Below, piece after piece: positions 40,801 to 55,800 of a stretch of 64,000 bases of DNA. The notes under the pieces were generated by a model. That model saw nothing but the letters and a program-made list of their open reading frames with translations, was not told the origin of the DNA and made no database searches. A program made the translations under genes and the position numbers. Numbering within the stretch: position 1 is the stretch's first letter; each line of letters opens with the position of its first letter. The stretch covers positions 1-64,000 of the forward strand of contig CAMYLU010000020.1 in the NCBI GenBank assembly GCA_947259485.1, written 5' to 3'. Source of the stretch: an uncultured Gammaproteobacteria bacterium (GTDB taxonomy: Bacteria > Pseudomonadota > Gammaproteobacteria > GCA-001735895).

Positions 40801-43800
40801 ATTCGGTTCATTGATATTCGAAGGAATTGCTGGCCAGCAGCGTACGATCATCATCAAGTACGTTGACGGTCCAGGTACCTGTCCACGAAGGTATCAGCGT
40901 CTTGCTGGTCCAGACACGCCAGCGGGAGCCCTTTACCTCGAAAGTTTTCTCAAACATGACCTGTTCGTTGTGAGTCCACTGGTGAATTACGTTGTGGCCG
41001 GACAGGTCGTTTAATTCGGTGAAAAACGAGATCGATGTATAGGAAGTGCTGTCCATGCTATCGACCATCAAAACCGGTTCGTGGTTGTCGACGCCAATGG
41101 TGAACAGTGCGCGGCTCACTTCTCCGGCCATGCTGTTGCCGGCAAATCCCAGGGAGGTAAGCAATATTAGTGATTTCATTGTAAGACGCATGAAGGTCTC
41201 CTCGACTGTGTTTGCCCTGACTATAGCAATAATATTGCGTATTTGCAGGGTCGTAAAAACCTGTATCGGAGCTTCACCGGGGCACCTCGGGGCGGTAGCT
41301 GCGCAGCAACTCGATCATTGCGCTGGAACTTAACGACAGGGTACGATTTCTGCGCGTCACGATGCCCAGCGGACGGTGTACGTTGAGTCCTTTCAAGCCA
41401 TGACAGACGAGACTGTCATCGACCATGTTCTGCGGCAGGATACTCCAGCCCAGGTTGGCCGATACCATGACCTTGATCGTCTCCAGGTAATTGGTTTCAA
41501 GTACGATTTTTAGCTGGTCCTGGTTGCCGGCGAAAAGGTTGTTGATAATTTTTCGGGTAAAGGTTCCGCTCGACGGTAAAATCGCGGCGTGATCCAGTAA
41601 ATCTTTGGGATCGATATCCTGCTGTCCCGCGAGGCTGTGGTCGGCTGCCATGGCGACAACCAGTCGATCTACCCAAATCGGCTCGCACTCGAGTTTATCG
41701 TCGGCGATTTCCGGTAGAGTCACTATTGCGAGTTCAAGCTCATGATTAGCGATTGCGATACAGGCGTCTTCCGAGTCCATGAAATGCAGGTCCAGGTCAA
41801 CCCGTGGATAAAGGATTTTAAAGTCCCGCAGGGCCTGCGGCAGGCGATGCAGGCCGATATGATGACTGGTAGCGAAGCTGAGGCTACCCGACGGCGTGCC
41901 CTGTTGCTGGCTCAGGCCTGAGCGATAGGTTTTCAGTTCCTGCAGAATACGTTCGGCATGCGGTTTAAAAGCCTTTCCGTTGGGCGTCAGGATGCTGCGT
42001 TTGCCGACCCGATCGAACAATTCAGCATTCAAGTTGATTTCCAGTTGCCGTATGCGTTTGCTGACCGCGGGCTGGGTGATATGCAGTTTATCAGCCGCGA
42101 GTGAAAAGGATTCGAGTTCGGCAACCGCGAGGAAGGCGTTTATTTGATTTATTTGCACATGTATTCCTAAATAGAATCAAAATAATGAAAATTATGAATT
42201 AGTGTTATTGTAGGTGGGGGCGTAAAATCGAACAAGTTTTTTCGGGTAGATAAAATGGGGTAAACGAAAAATGGCTGCAAAAACCCTTTACGACAAGATT
42301 TGGGAATTACACGAGGTACGTCGTGACGATGACGGTACCGCGCTACTTTACATTGATCGGCACCTGGTGCACGAGGTAACTTCACCGCAGGCATTCGAAG
42401 GTCTCGAGATCGCACAGCGTTCGTTGTGGCGCAAGCGTTCTATTCTGGCGGTACCTGATCACAATGTGCCCACCACCGGGCTTGAGCTGGGTATTACCGA
42501 CCCGGTAGCTCGGCTACAGGTTGATACCCTCAATCAAAATTGTGACAAGTACGGACTTACCGAATTCAAGATGGGGGATGTACGCCAGGGCATCGTACAT
42601 GTTATTGGTCCGGAGCAGGGGGCAACCTTGCCGGGTATGACCGTTGTCTGTGGCGACTCGCACACGTCAACCCACGGTGCTTTCGCCGCACTCGCGTTTG
42701 GCATCGGCACCTCCGAGGTCGAACATGTCATGGCAACGCAGTGCCTGATCCAGAAAAAATCGAAAAATATGCGCGTAACGGTCGACGGAAAGGTGGCTGA
42801 AGGCATTACCGCGAAGGATATCGTGCTGCATATAATCGGTGAAATCGGTACCGCCGGCGGCACCGGCTGTACCATCGAGTTTGCCGGTGAGGCGATCACG
42901 AATCTTTCCATGGAAGGCCGTATGACGGTATGCAATATGACAATCGAAGCCGGTGCCCGTGCCGGACTTATCGCCTGTGATCAGACCACGCTGGATTATG
43001 TCAGGGGACGTCCATTTGCGCCTCAGGGGGAAGCCTGGGAGCAGGCAATCACCTGCTGGGCTGATTTACATTCCGACCCGGATGCTGTTTTCGATCGTGA
43101 AGTGGTAATCGACGCGCAGGATATTGCGCCACAGGTCACCTGGGGGACTTCTCCGGAAATGGTTTGCGCCGTCCACCAGAGGGTACCCGACCCGGCCCAG
43201 GAGCCGGATCCGATCAAGGCCGGGGGAATGCAGAACGCCCTCGATTACATGGGGCTGAAAGCCAATACGCCGTTGGACCAGGTTTTTGTTGACAAGATCT
43301 TTATCGGTTCGTGTACCAATTCGCGAATCGAGGATTTGCGTGCCGCGGCCAGTGTCGTCAAAGGGCGCAAGGTGGCTGACAGTGTAAAGTTGGCGATGGT
43401 CGTACCCGGTTCGGGCTTGATCAAGCAACAGGCTGAAGACGAGGGACTCGACCGGATTTTTATCGAGGCTGGATTCGAATGGCGCGAACCCGGATGTTCA
43501 ATGTGCCTCGGTATGAATGCCGACCAGCTGGGGTCGGGCGAACGTTGTGCTTCAACCTCGAATCGTAATTTCGAGGGGCGCCAGGGGCAGGGTGGACGTA
43601 CTCACCTTGTGTCACCGGCGATGGCGGCTGCAGCGGCGGTGAAAGGTCATTTTACCGATGTGCGAGAACTCTAGGAGAGGTTATGGAAAAGTTTGAAAAG
43701 TTTACTGGAATTGTCGCCGGGATCGATCGCCCTAACATCGATACCGATGCAATAATCCCGAAGCAATATCTGAAATCGATCAAGCGCTCGGGATTCGGCG

Positions 43801-46800
43801 TGAACCTGTTTGATGCCTGGCGCTACCTTGATCCTGGAGAGCCCGGGCAGGATCACTCCAGGCGTCGTATCAACCCTGATTTCGTGCTTAATAAAGATCC
43901 ATTTAAAGATGCGCAAATTTTATTGGCGCGTGAAAATTTTGCCTGCGGTTCTTCGCGCGAACACGCGGTCTGGGCACTTTTGGATTTTGGCATTAAAGCC
44001 GTCATTGCGCCGAGCTTTGCCGATATTTTCTATAACAATTCTTTCAAGAATGGATTGCTACCGATTGCACTGGGCAGCGAACTGGTTGACCAATTGTTTA
44101 GCGAACTTGAAAGCAACGAGGATTGCCAGTTAAGCATAGACCTCGAAAACCAGGTGGTGCGCAATGCAAGCGGAACTGAAATGGCCTTTGAAATCGAAGA
44201 GTTTCGCAAGTATTGCCTGTTGAACGGACTCGACGATATTGGGCTGACAATGCAGCACGCTGAAACAATCAAGGCGTTCGAGCAGCAGTATTACGAGAAG
44301 CTGCCCTGGTTGAGATAGGGGTCCAGTAAATGACTAAGAATATTGCGCTACTGGCAGGCGACGGCATTGGTCCTGAAATCGTTGCCGAGGCGGTCAAGGT
44401 AATTCACTGTCTGCAACAGGAGTTTGGGTTCGACACTGAGTTGGAAGCTGCTGCAATCGGTGGCGCCGGTTATGACCAGTCGGGCAAGCCATTACCCGAC
44501 GAAACCCTTGCGCTATGTGAGCGGGCGGATGCAGTCCTGTTCGGCGCCATAGGCGGCCCTCAATATGATGAGCTCGAGCGCGGGTTACGTCCGGAAAAAG
44601 GTTTACTTAACCTGCGTTCGTCGCTGTCCCTGTTTTCCAACTTGCGCCCGGCGATTCTCTATCCCCAGCTCGCGGATGCTTCCAGCCTGAAGCCTGACCT
44701 GGTTGCTGGTCTCGATATCATGATTGTGCGCGAGCTTACCGGTGGTATTTATTTTGGACAGCCTCGCGGCATACGTAAACTCGCAAATGGTGAACGCCAG
44801 GGATTCAACACACTGGTGTACGCTGAACACGAAATCGAGCGTATTGCGCGTTCGGCCTTTGATATCGCGATGCTGCGTGATCGTAAACTGTGTTCGGTCG
44901 ACAAGGCCAATGTGCTCGAAGTATCGGAGCTCTGGCGCGAGGTTTTGAACCGGGTAGCCGGCGAATACCCCGACGTCGAAATAAGCCACATGTATGTTGA
45001 TAATGCTTCGATGCAACTGGTGCGGGCTCCGAAGCAATTTGACGTTATTGTTACCACTAACCTGTTTGGCGATATCCTGTCGGATACGGCTGCGATGTTG
45101 ACGGGGTCGATAGGTATGCTGCCGTCGGCTTCGCTCGATGAAAATGGCAAGGGCCTTTATGAACCGGTTCATGGCTCTGCGCCAGATATCGCCGGCAAGG
45201 GATTGGCGAACCCACTGGCGACTATTCTTTCAGTGGCGATGATGCTGCGTTACAGCCTGCAGCAGCCGAACCTGGCGGAGCAGATCGAAAGCGCCGTGGG
45301 TAACGTCCTCGACCAGGGCTTGCGTACTGCCGATATTGCCGGGACTGCACAAAGTGCGAGCACATCGGAGATGGGAGATGCGGTGGTGACGGCGCTGCGT
45401 GCGCTCGCTCGATAGTGGTTTAATGGAGAAGCTTATGAAAAGAGTGGGATTTGTCGGCTGGCGTGGCATGGTTGGTTCGGTGTTGATGCAGCGCATGCTC
45501 GCCGAGCAGGATTTTGCGTGGATTGACGAACCGTTGTTTTTTACAACGTCGCAGACCGGTCAGGCCGGGCCTGATATCGGCAGGGATATTCCGCCGTTAC
45601 AGGATGCGACTGATATCGAGCAGCTGAAATTGATGGACGCCATCGTCACCTGCCAGGGTGGCGATTATACTAAACAGGTGCACGCGGAATTACGTCGCAG
45701 CGGCTGGCAAGGTTACTGGATTGACGCAGCCTCGGCATTGCGTATGCAGGAGCACAGCATAATCATTCTTGATCCGGTTAATCGCGGTGTCATCGATGCT
45801 GCACTCGACGCGGATTGCCGGGATTTTATCGGTGGTAATTGCACGGTAAGCCTGATGATGATGGCCATGGGTGGCTTGTTCGAGCATGACCTGGTTGACT
45901 GGATCAGCGTCATGACTTACCAGGCCGCCTCGGGCGGAGGTGCCCGCCACATGCGCGAGCTTTTAGCCGGTATGGGTAGCCTTCATCAGAGCGTGGTCGA
46001 TTTGCTTGACGATCCCGCGTCGGCGATCCTGGAAATCGATAGCCGCGTAACCGGGCAATTGCGTTCGAGCAGTTTTCCATGCGAGGAATTCGAGGTGCCC
46101 CTGGCCGGTAGTCTTATCCCGTGGATCGACGCGCAACTAGATAATGGTCAGAGCCGAGAGGAATGGAAGGCCGGCGCCGAAGCCAATAAAATCCTGGGTC
46201 GCGGTATGGACACGATTCCTATCGATGGATTGTGCGTCCGTGTTGGAGCGATGCGATGCCATTCCCAGGCGCTAACTGTCAAGCTCAAGCAGAACCTGCC
46301 GCTGGATGAAATTCAGCAGACACTTGCGGCGTCGAACGACTGGGTTAAAGTTCTACCGAATGATCGGCAGGTTTCTATGCAAGAACTATCACCGGCCGCA
46401 GTAACCGGCAAACTGGATGTGCCGGTAGGAAGATTGCGTAAGTTGAGCATGGGTGACGAATACCTGGCTGCCTTCACCGTCGGCGATCAATTACTGTGGG
46501 GTGCCGCTGAACCATTACGGCGTATGTTGAAAATTTTATACGAACGTTAGCATGGATCATCGTATCGCGTTATCACATGCCAGCGGAGTCGCGGCCGAGG
46601 CCATCCTCGAAAAATTACCCGAAGCCGGTGTTACAAAGGATTCGTTGATTTTATTGGACCATGAGTCGAACCTGGGCAAGCGCGTGTCATTTGCCGGCGG
46701 TAATCTAAGCCTGCAGGATCAACGCAGCTTCGATCTGTCGAGCTGCGCCTTGTTGTTGATGCCTGAAGCTGATGTCGAACTGGAATCAGCAGCGCTGCAT

Positions 46801-49800
46801 CACGGATGCCTGCTGGTTAGCCACGCCATCCAGTCGGATATCCCGCCGGTTTTTATTGCTGATAAAACTGCCACCCCCGAGCTTTCCTACACGCAGACGA
46901 GTTTACGCCTGACGGGACCCGAGCTTTCCTGCCTGCTGCCGGCCCTGAACGAGCTGAATCGATTGTGTCCGATCGAGCAATTGAATGTGACGCTGCTGCG
47001 AAGCGCTGAATTTCATGGTAAAGCGGGGGTGGACGAACTGGCTTCTCAAACCATTAACCTTTTGAACTCAAGGGCGGCCGAATCCAGTGTTTTTAAGCAG
47101 CAAATTGCCTTTAACCTGTTGCCCGATATTGTTGACCCCCTGATCGAGTCGGACCTGAGGCAAATTTTGGGAAATAATTCATATAATATGGGACTGCAAT
47201 CCGTTAATGTGCCCGTATTCCATGGTCTAGTCGCAGCGCTGCAGCTCCGCTTCGAATCCAGTGTCAGTATTGACGACTGCCAGGGTCGCCTGAAAGGCCT
47301 TGAAAAGGTGGTTGTTAAAAAAGGTCCTGCTAGCCCAATTACTGATTGTAATCAATCATTTAGCTGTGTTATAAGCGGCCTGGAACAGCCGCCGCAGCAA
47401 CCCTCAAGCGTCCAATTCTGGGTGATTTCTGACCCCATGAGATATGGTTTGGCTAATAATTACGTGAATGTTACAGACTTTTTGCTAAAATCTTTTTTGT
47501 AATCTATAGTTACATCTGCTTGTGAAAGTGTTTTCTTTAAAGTAAATTCTCTAGCTGCAATCATAGGTGCATGGATTTAGGCACTTTTATATAAGAATTC
47601 AGGTTGGGGAACTGGGAGACTAAACGTGCGTAATCTGGGACTAATTGTAGCATTTTGGTTGGCAACTCTTTTGCCAACGAGCAGTCTTGCCTTAGGCCTG
47701 GGCGAGATCGAAGTCAATTCCTTCCTGAATCAACCGCTTAATGCTGAAATCGAAGTTATTTCCGCACGCCCCGGTGAGATCGATGATCTTCTTGTCAGCC
47801 TGGCATCGAGTGAAGCTTTTACACGTGCCGGATTAGCGCGCCCTCGCCATCTTTCCAACCTCAGATTCTCGGTCAGGAAAAATGAGGAAGGAGATGAGGC
47901 CGTCGTCATTGTCTCAACCAAGTCGGCGGTCAAAGAACCTTTCCTGAATTTTCTGATTGAAGCCGACTGGTCCAAGGGCCGGGTACTGCGCGAATTTACG
48001 ATACTTCTCGATCCCCCATTTTATGCGAATCAACCCGCGCCGGCTGAAACGGTCGCAGAGCCAGTTGAACAACCGGTAAGCGAAGAGACCAGTATTGAAG
48101 AGGCCAGTGTTAGTGAAATCGTAGAACAATCGGGTGTCACTACCTCGGTCGATACCACTGAGCCTGCCGAAACAGGTGAAAGCATAACTGAGCCGATTGC
48201 GTTGTCAGAAGACACCTCCTCTGCGACCGTCCCAGAGCCTGAACCCCTTACAGAAGAATATGTATCAGATGAAACCAGAAGCGTCACCCAGGGTGACGTT
48301 TCAGTCGTTAAGGGAGATACATTATGGAGCATCGCGTCTCGCTACAAGGATGATGATCATAGTATGTCGCAGGTAATGCTGGCGTTTCAGCGCGCTAATC
48401 CGGGCGCCTTTAATGACGGCAACATAAATAACATGAAGGCCGGTACAGTGCTGCGCGTTCCCGGCGCCGAAGAACTCGATGCGCTTGGAAAGCAGGAGTC
48501 GTATGCCGAAGTACTGGTGCAAAATGGACTCTGGGACGAGTACGTTGCCCGCGTAACCGGAGTGTCACCTGCGGTTGCAATCGAAGATGGCAGCTCCGAA
48601 GCGGTGGCCCAGGAAAGTGAAGCAGAGGCCGCCGATGGTGAACTCAGCCTGTTGTTACCGACAGAGGGTGAGAGTGAATCGACGGGTACGGGGGATACTG
48701 GTGATGTTGATAGCTTACGCACAAAGCTGGCCCTGGCCGAAGAAGAACTTGAAGCATCTCGCATCGAAAACCAGGAACTCGAATCTCGTATATCTGAACT
48801 TCAGGCCAGGCTCGCCAAGCTTGAAGAGCTGCAGAGAATGGTCGAGATCGAAGACGACAGTCTCGCCGAGTTACAGGCTGACCAGGCGCAGCAATCTGAG
48901 CAAGCTGAAGAAATGGTTGAGCCAGTCGAGGAACAGGCAGCTACAGAAGCGGTAACCGAGGCGATCGAGGCCGACGAGGAAGCATTGCTTGAAGAATTGC
49001 TCGCCGAGGAGGCCGAAGCCCAGGCAGAGGAGCAGGCCGTTATTGATCAAGCTGTAACCGAGCAAGCGGCCTCTGACGACGACATGATGACAGACGATGA
49101 CATGTCTGAGGAGACCGTAACCGCGGAGACCGGGACCGATGGAATGGTCGCAGAAGAGGCGGTATCTGATGAGGTGGTTCCACCGCCCGCTCCGGTAATC
49201 GTGACTGAAACAGCTACCCGGGCACCTTCAATTTTTGACGGTCTGTTACCTCCGGAAGTAGTCGACATGATTCCGTCTATGGACAGTATTATCGGTGATC
49301 CGATAATTCTTGCCGCGGTTGGAGGTGTTCTCTTACTGCTGCTTATCCTGTTATTTCTTAAACGCAGGAAAGGATCGTCTGACGAAGAATCAGCGATTAT
49401 CGCCGGTGCTGATGAAGACTTGTTTGCCGGAGATGACGAGGATGAATTAACCCCGATTCACCTCGCGGATGGCACTGAAGTGGAAGAAACCGATTTGCAT
49501 GCCCCGTCGGCAGAAGAAATAGTTCAAGAGCAACCGGTCGAAGAACCCGTTGCCGAGGTCGCAGCCGAACCCGAACCCCAGGGAGATATCGAACAGACCG
49601 CGGTGATTGAAGCAGTTGAAGCGCCTGAAGCAGAGGTGGAAGCTTCTGCAGCATCTACCGCCGAGCAGGATGACGTATTAAACGAGGTCGACGTATACCT
49701 GGCTTACGGGCTTTATGATAATGCCGAAGAGCTTTTGAGCAACAGTATAACTGAAAATCCTGAGCGCGCCGATTATCGTTCCAAGCTGCTTGACACTTAT

Positions 49801-52800
49801 TTTGCGACTAAAAATTCAGAGGCCTTCGTCAAGGAAGCTGAAAACCTCAAATCCATGGGCGATTCAGCAGCTGATTACTGGGATCGGGTGCAGATTATGG
49901 GCTACGAACTCGCACCCGATAACGCCTTGTTTTCAGATGCCAAGGATAGCGATCTAAGCGCTGCCGATCTCGAGATATCCAAACCCCAGGAAGCGGATTT
50001 TGACCTGGGTGCGTCTGATGACGATACGACAAATTTTTCGACTACAGACTTTAATCTTGGTGAAGACGACACCGGTGGTGATTTTAGCGATACAGATTCG
50101 ACGGGTGAAGCGGGGCAGATTGCCTCAACGCAGGTAATCCCCAAGCTTGACGAGATACCTGATTTCGATGCTGAAGACGATACAAATTTACGCGCTGAGC
50201 CCGAGGCCGAGGTTGACCTGGAACTACCTGATGACGTGGGTGAGGAACTCGAATTTTCAATGGATGATGGAGCAGGACAAAAGTCTGCCGAGCCTGCAGT
50301 GGGAGAAGAAGTCGATCTGGATGACATCGCCATGGAGTTTGATATCGGCGAGGAAGAAGCCGCGTCAGAAGATATATCCGAAGTCGACTTCGGAGCCGAA
50401 TTTGAAGAATCTCTCGAAGAGTCTGATGAGCTGAATCTTGATGAATCCGCGTCCGCTGAAGTCGAAGTCGACGATGATGCAGTCGAGCTTGACGCCGAGT
50501 CTTTAGACGAGGACGGCTATACCGAGACGGCAATTATCACGCCGAATTACGAAGATACCGAGGTTGTCCCCGATCTAAAAAGTGGTGCGGGTGATAACGA
50601 TGATGAAGCCATTGATCTTGGTATGGACGAAACCGGGATTATCGATCTCGATGAAACTTCCTTCGATACAGGGGACCTGAATCTTGAAACCGCAGAAGTC
50701 AATCTTGAAACCGCCGAGCTGAATCTTGATACGGGCGAGCTTGATCTGCCCGATGACGAGGAAGGCGATGATGACGAGGATATTTCGATCATCGACTTCG
50801 GTGGAGAGGATTTTGTCGAACCTACCGATATTGTTGAATCCGTGGATGTGGACGACGCTGATTTCGGGGACGATGATGACGTACAAACAGGAACTTTTGC
50901 ACCAGGTGACTTCGAAGAGCCAACCGCAGCCGTTGATTCTATTTCGGATATTGATGATATCGGTGAATTGATGTTGCCGGATGACGTCGACGAAGTGTCG
51001 ACCAAACTTGATCTTGCCCGTGCGTTTATCGATATGGGTGACAACGAAGGTGCTCGTGGCAGTCTTGAAGAGGTTATTGCCGAGGGCAATGAAGACCAGA
51101 AGGCTGAAGCAAAATCGCTGCTTGACCAGATTTAATCTAATAATAACTAGAGTTTTTAGCACCAAGTTAGAGGGCCTGCCGTGAAAACAGCAGGCTTTTT
51201 TTTGTCTATCTAGCGTGGGGCCGACAGCATTAAAAGTTGGAAAATGCCGATCGGTTTTTGCTCCAACAGCTAGATTTCGCGCTCTACCCCCTGGCCCTTC
51301 CTGCCGGGTTGGTAAATCCAGTCATCCAGGCGATCACAGTTAGTGTCATAGGTCTGGATCAAAGATATGATAAGGGCCTTATAAATAAAGTTGGTTTAGC
51401 AAGTGAAATACGCGCTCGGTGTCGAGTATTCGGGGACTGCCTATTGCGGTTGGCAGCGCCAGCCACATTGCGAGTCGGTGCAGCAGCATCTCGAAGCTGC
51501 GCTCGGATTCGTCGCGGACCACCCGGTCGAACTGGTATGTGCCGGACGCACCGACAGCGGTGTCCATGCTATTGAGCAGGTCGCTCATTTTAATGCCAAC
51601 GTGGAGCGTACCGAACGCGCATGGGCGCTCGGCGCAAACTGCCGTTTGCCGCGCGATATACGGATAAAATGGGTGCTGCCCGTTGCGGATGACTTTCATG
51701 CCCGATACAGTGCAAAATCCCGTGCCTATCGCTATATCATATTTAATTCCGATGTGCCGAGCGCAATCTTCCATGATCGCACCAGCTGGGAGTTTCGACC
51801 GCTAGACCACGTTGTCATGCATGACTGCGCACAGATGATTCTTGGTGAACACGATTTCAGCAGTTTTCGTGCCGTTGGTTGCCAGGCTAAATCTTCAAAC
51901 CGGAATGTTCATCAAGTTTCAGTTAGTCGACAAGGCGAAATGATTTACATGGATATCAGGGCGAATGCTTTTCTGTATCATATGGTACGTAATATTGCAG
52001 GCAGCCTGATCAGCGTCGGAAAGGGGGAGCGGGACAGTGCCTGGTTCTCCGAGGTTTTTATGTCCCGAGACCGTAACCTGGCCGACGTAACGGCTCCTGC
52101 CGCCGGCTTGTATTTCCTGCAGGCGTTTTATGATGAGCAATTTAAGCTCCCCACGATCAGCAAAAAACCCGTATTATTCTGATATGAATCACAGAACCCG
52201 AATCAAGATTTGTGGCATAACGCGAGTGCAGGATGCGCTTCACGCGGCACACAGGGGCGCCGATTCGATCGGGCTTGTTTTTCATCCACCTAGTCCACGT
52301 TCGCTTGCAATCGAAAAAGCCCGCGAGATTCGCCAGGCGATACCTCCATTTGTCACCCTGACAGCCCTTTTCCTGGACGAGAGTGAGGACTGGATAGCTG
52401 AAGTGATCCACCAGCTTCGACCCGATTGTCTGCAATTCCATGGCAGCGAATCGACCGAGTTTTGTGAGGGCTGGGGAGTTCCCTATATTAAATCGATACC
52501 CATGGGCAGTATCGAGGAAGCAGATACTTATGCGCGACTCTATGAATCCGCGCAGGGATTCTTGCTCGACAGCAACGTCGCTGGACGACTGGGCGGCTCA
52601 GGTGATACATTTGACTGGTCTAAGATTCCCGCCTCGTTTGAATTTCCGCTGTTGTTGGCTGGCGGTATCAATGCATCAAACGTTGCCGATGCCATTGTTC
52701 GAGTGAGGCCGTGGGGAGTGGACGTAAGTACCGGTGTTGAGGTTTCCAAGGGCATTAAAAGCGCCGATCTTATGGATCGCTTTTTTAACGAGGTTCAACG

Positions 52801-55800
52801 CGGCGACGGCTGTGTCGAACCAGATGAACCTCGATGATTGACCGGCTTATTCGGAGCGTTGCATGAACTGGTTTGAGAATTTAATACCATCCAAAATCCG
52901 CACCTCGGGTGGCAATGACAAAAAGAACGTACCCGAGGGATTGTGGGCGAAATGTGATCAGTGCGATTCTATTATTTATCGCGCCGAGCTGGATCGTAAC
53001 CAGGAAGTTTGCACCAAGTGTGATTATCACATGCGCATCGGTGCACGGCGCCGACTGCAAGCTTTTTTCGACGAAGAGGGCCGCCATGAAATTGCGCCTG
53101 ACCTTGAAGCCGACGATGTCCTGAAGTTCAGGGATGATAAGAAATACCGGGATCGCTTGAGCCAGGCGCAGAAACAAACGGGCGAGAGGGATGCACTGGT
53201 GGCGATGCGTGGCAGCGTAAAATCGGTTGAAATGGTGGCCGTAGCTTTCGAGTTCCAGTTTATGGGAGGATCCATGGGCTCGGTAGTCGGCGAAAAATTC
53301 GTGCGTTCGGTGAATACCTGCATCGAGCATAATATCCCGCTGGTCTGCTTTACTGCGAGCGGTGGTGCTCGCATGCAGGAAGCATTGTTCTCGTTACTGC
53401 AAATGGCCAAGACCAGTGCCGCCCTGACCCAACTCTCCAGGCGGGGACTGCCTTATATCTGTGTACTGACTGATCCCACCATGGGCGGGGTTTCGGCCAG
53501 CTTAGCCATGCTCGGTGATATTCATATTGCTGAGCCAAGCGCCTTGATAGGATTCGCGGGCCCCCGGGTAATCGAGCAAACAGTGCGCGAAACCCTGCCT
53601 GAGGGGTTTCAGCGAAGCGAGTTCCTGCTTGAACATGGCGCACTTGATATGATCGTCGATCGTCGAGAGTTGCGCGACAAGATAAGCTCGCTGTGTACCA
53701 TGTTGATGGCGCAAGCCGCCCCCTAGATACACTCTGTTTCAATCCCAGCGAATTAGCATGCGTTTTGAGTCTCTTGACCAGTGGTTGGAATGGCAGATGG
53801 TTTTACATGATAAAGCCATCGAACTGGGTCTGGATCGGGTCGGCCAGGTCGGTGAGCGGCTGGGTGTCGCCGAGATCGCGCGCCAGGTCATCACTGTTGC
53901 GGGAACCAATGGCAAGGGTTCCAGCGTCGCTGCCTACGAAAACTGGCTGCACCAGGCGGGGTTCGCGGTCGCAAGCTACACTTCGCCGCATCTTTTATCC
54001 TACAACGAACGCATTAAACGTAACCTGGAACCGGTTGGTGATGCTGAATTGTGCAGCGCATTTGAAGCGGTAGAATCGGCGCGTCAGGGTGTCTCCTTAA
54101 CCTATTTCGAATTCGGCACGCTGGCCGCGCTTTTCCTGATACAGAAGTGGCAGCCGGACTATGCGATTCTCGAAGTCGGGCTCGGTGGTCGGCTCGATGC
54201 TGTCAATATTATAGATGCCGATCTCGTCCATCTGACTCCGATAGGACTCGATCATCAGGCCTGGTTGGGGGATGATAGGGAGCAAATTGGCTTTGAAAAG
54301 GCGGGAGTCCTTCGTGACGGGATAGCGGTGGTTCTCAATGATCCCGATCCGCCACGTTCGCTAATCGAAGAAATCGATCGGCTTGGCTGCAACTGCCTGC
54401 AGACAGGTCGCGATTTTGAGGCAACGCAACTGGATGACGGGCAGCTGCTGTGGCGTTGTCGGGATATTGAGCTGCGGCTTGATAATATTCTGTTGGGCTC
54501 GCACCAGGCCCAAAATCTCGCGGGTGTCGTTGCCGGCCTGTCGCAATTATCACTGCTCGACAAGTTTGAGTCGAACCAGGTACGACAATTTTTTCACGGG
54601 ACCCGGCTTGCCGGTCGTTTGCAACTTGTTGAAAGCCCGCTTGCGTGCCAGTTATACGTCGATGTCGGGCATAATCAGGATGCCGCCCAAGCCCTGGCGA
54701 CCTGTTTTGCGACCCTGAAACGACCGTCTGCGAAAGTCGTGGTGCTACTGGGCATGCTTGCAGACAAGCAGCCAGATCTATTCGTGGAGGCCCTGAAGCC
54801 GGTAGTCGATTGCTGGTGGTTGTTGACACTGGATGCAGATCGCGGTCTTGATGCCGCACAGTTGGCGTCCCGTATCGAGTCGCAAGTGGCGCCAGAAAGG
54901 CTTTTTGCCAACATTACCGATGCACTGGATCATGCGCTGTCATCTTTGGGTAATCAGGATATAATGCTGGTTACCGGTTCCTTCGTAACTGTCGAATACT
55001 TGCTACGCGCAGTTTCCTATTCAGACCAGCAAAACTAGTATGGATCAAAACATTAAAAATCGTCTTGTTGGTATCATCGTGATTTTTGCTCTTGCCGTAA
55101 TTTTTCTGCCCATGCTTCTGGATGGTTCCGGGGTACGCAAAGATAAGCTCGAAGTCGTGATTCCGGCACAACCCCTGGTCAGTGCCAATCCCGAGTTTGA
55201 GTCGAAGATCATTGAACTGAATACCAGGGCTGAAGAGTTGCCTGACCTCGAGCCTCGCTTCATCGATGAAAACTCTACCAAAAATCAGATCGAGCGCGTC
55301 GATGTTGCCAAAGTCGACGCGAAATCTGAACCAGATACAAAAGCTCAGCCTGAGACACAGGTTAAAAAGATAAAAGCAAAGGCTGATGTTGCGCCGAAGG
55401 TTAAGGAGGGCGGAGATAGCTGGGTGTTGCAGGTCGGTAGCTTCAAGGACCGCGACAAGGCCCTGGTGCAGCGCGACAAGATACGCAAATCTAATATCGC
55501 TGCCGTTTTTATCGAGCAATTTAAGGTCGATAGCAAGCCCAGTTTCCGGGTTCGATTGGGACCATTTGTCAATCGGGATCAAACCAGGGTGGCGCAGAAC
55601 AAGATAAAAGCCAAGCACAACATCGATGGCATAATCATGAAGTATGAAAGATAATCATGCATCCAGGGCTGATTGACGCTTTGATTGTTAACAACTATAC
55701 CTATTACTCGACAGCGTTCATGCCGACCAGACGAGGGACGCCATGAGTTGGCTTGATCTGCTAATTCTCGGCGTTATTGCGTTGTCGGCTTTAATCAGCC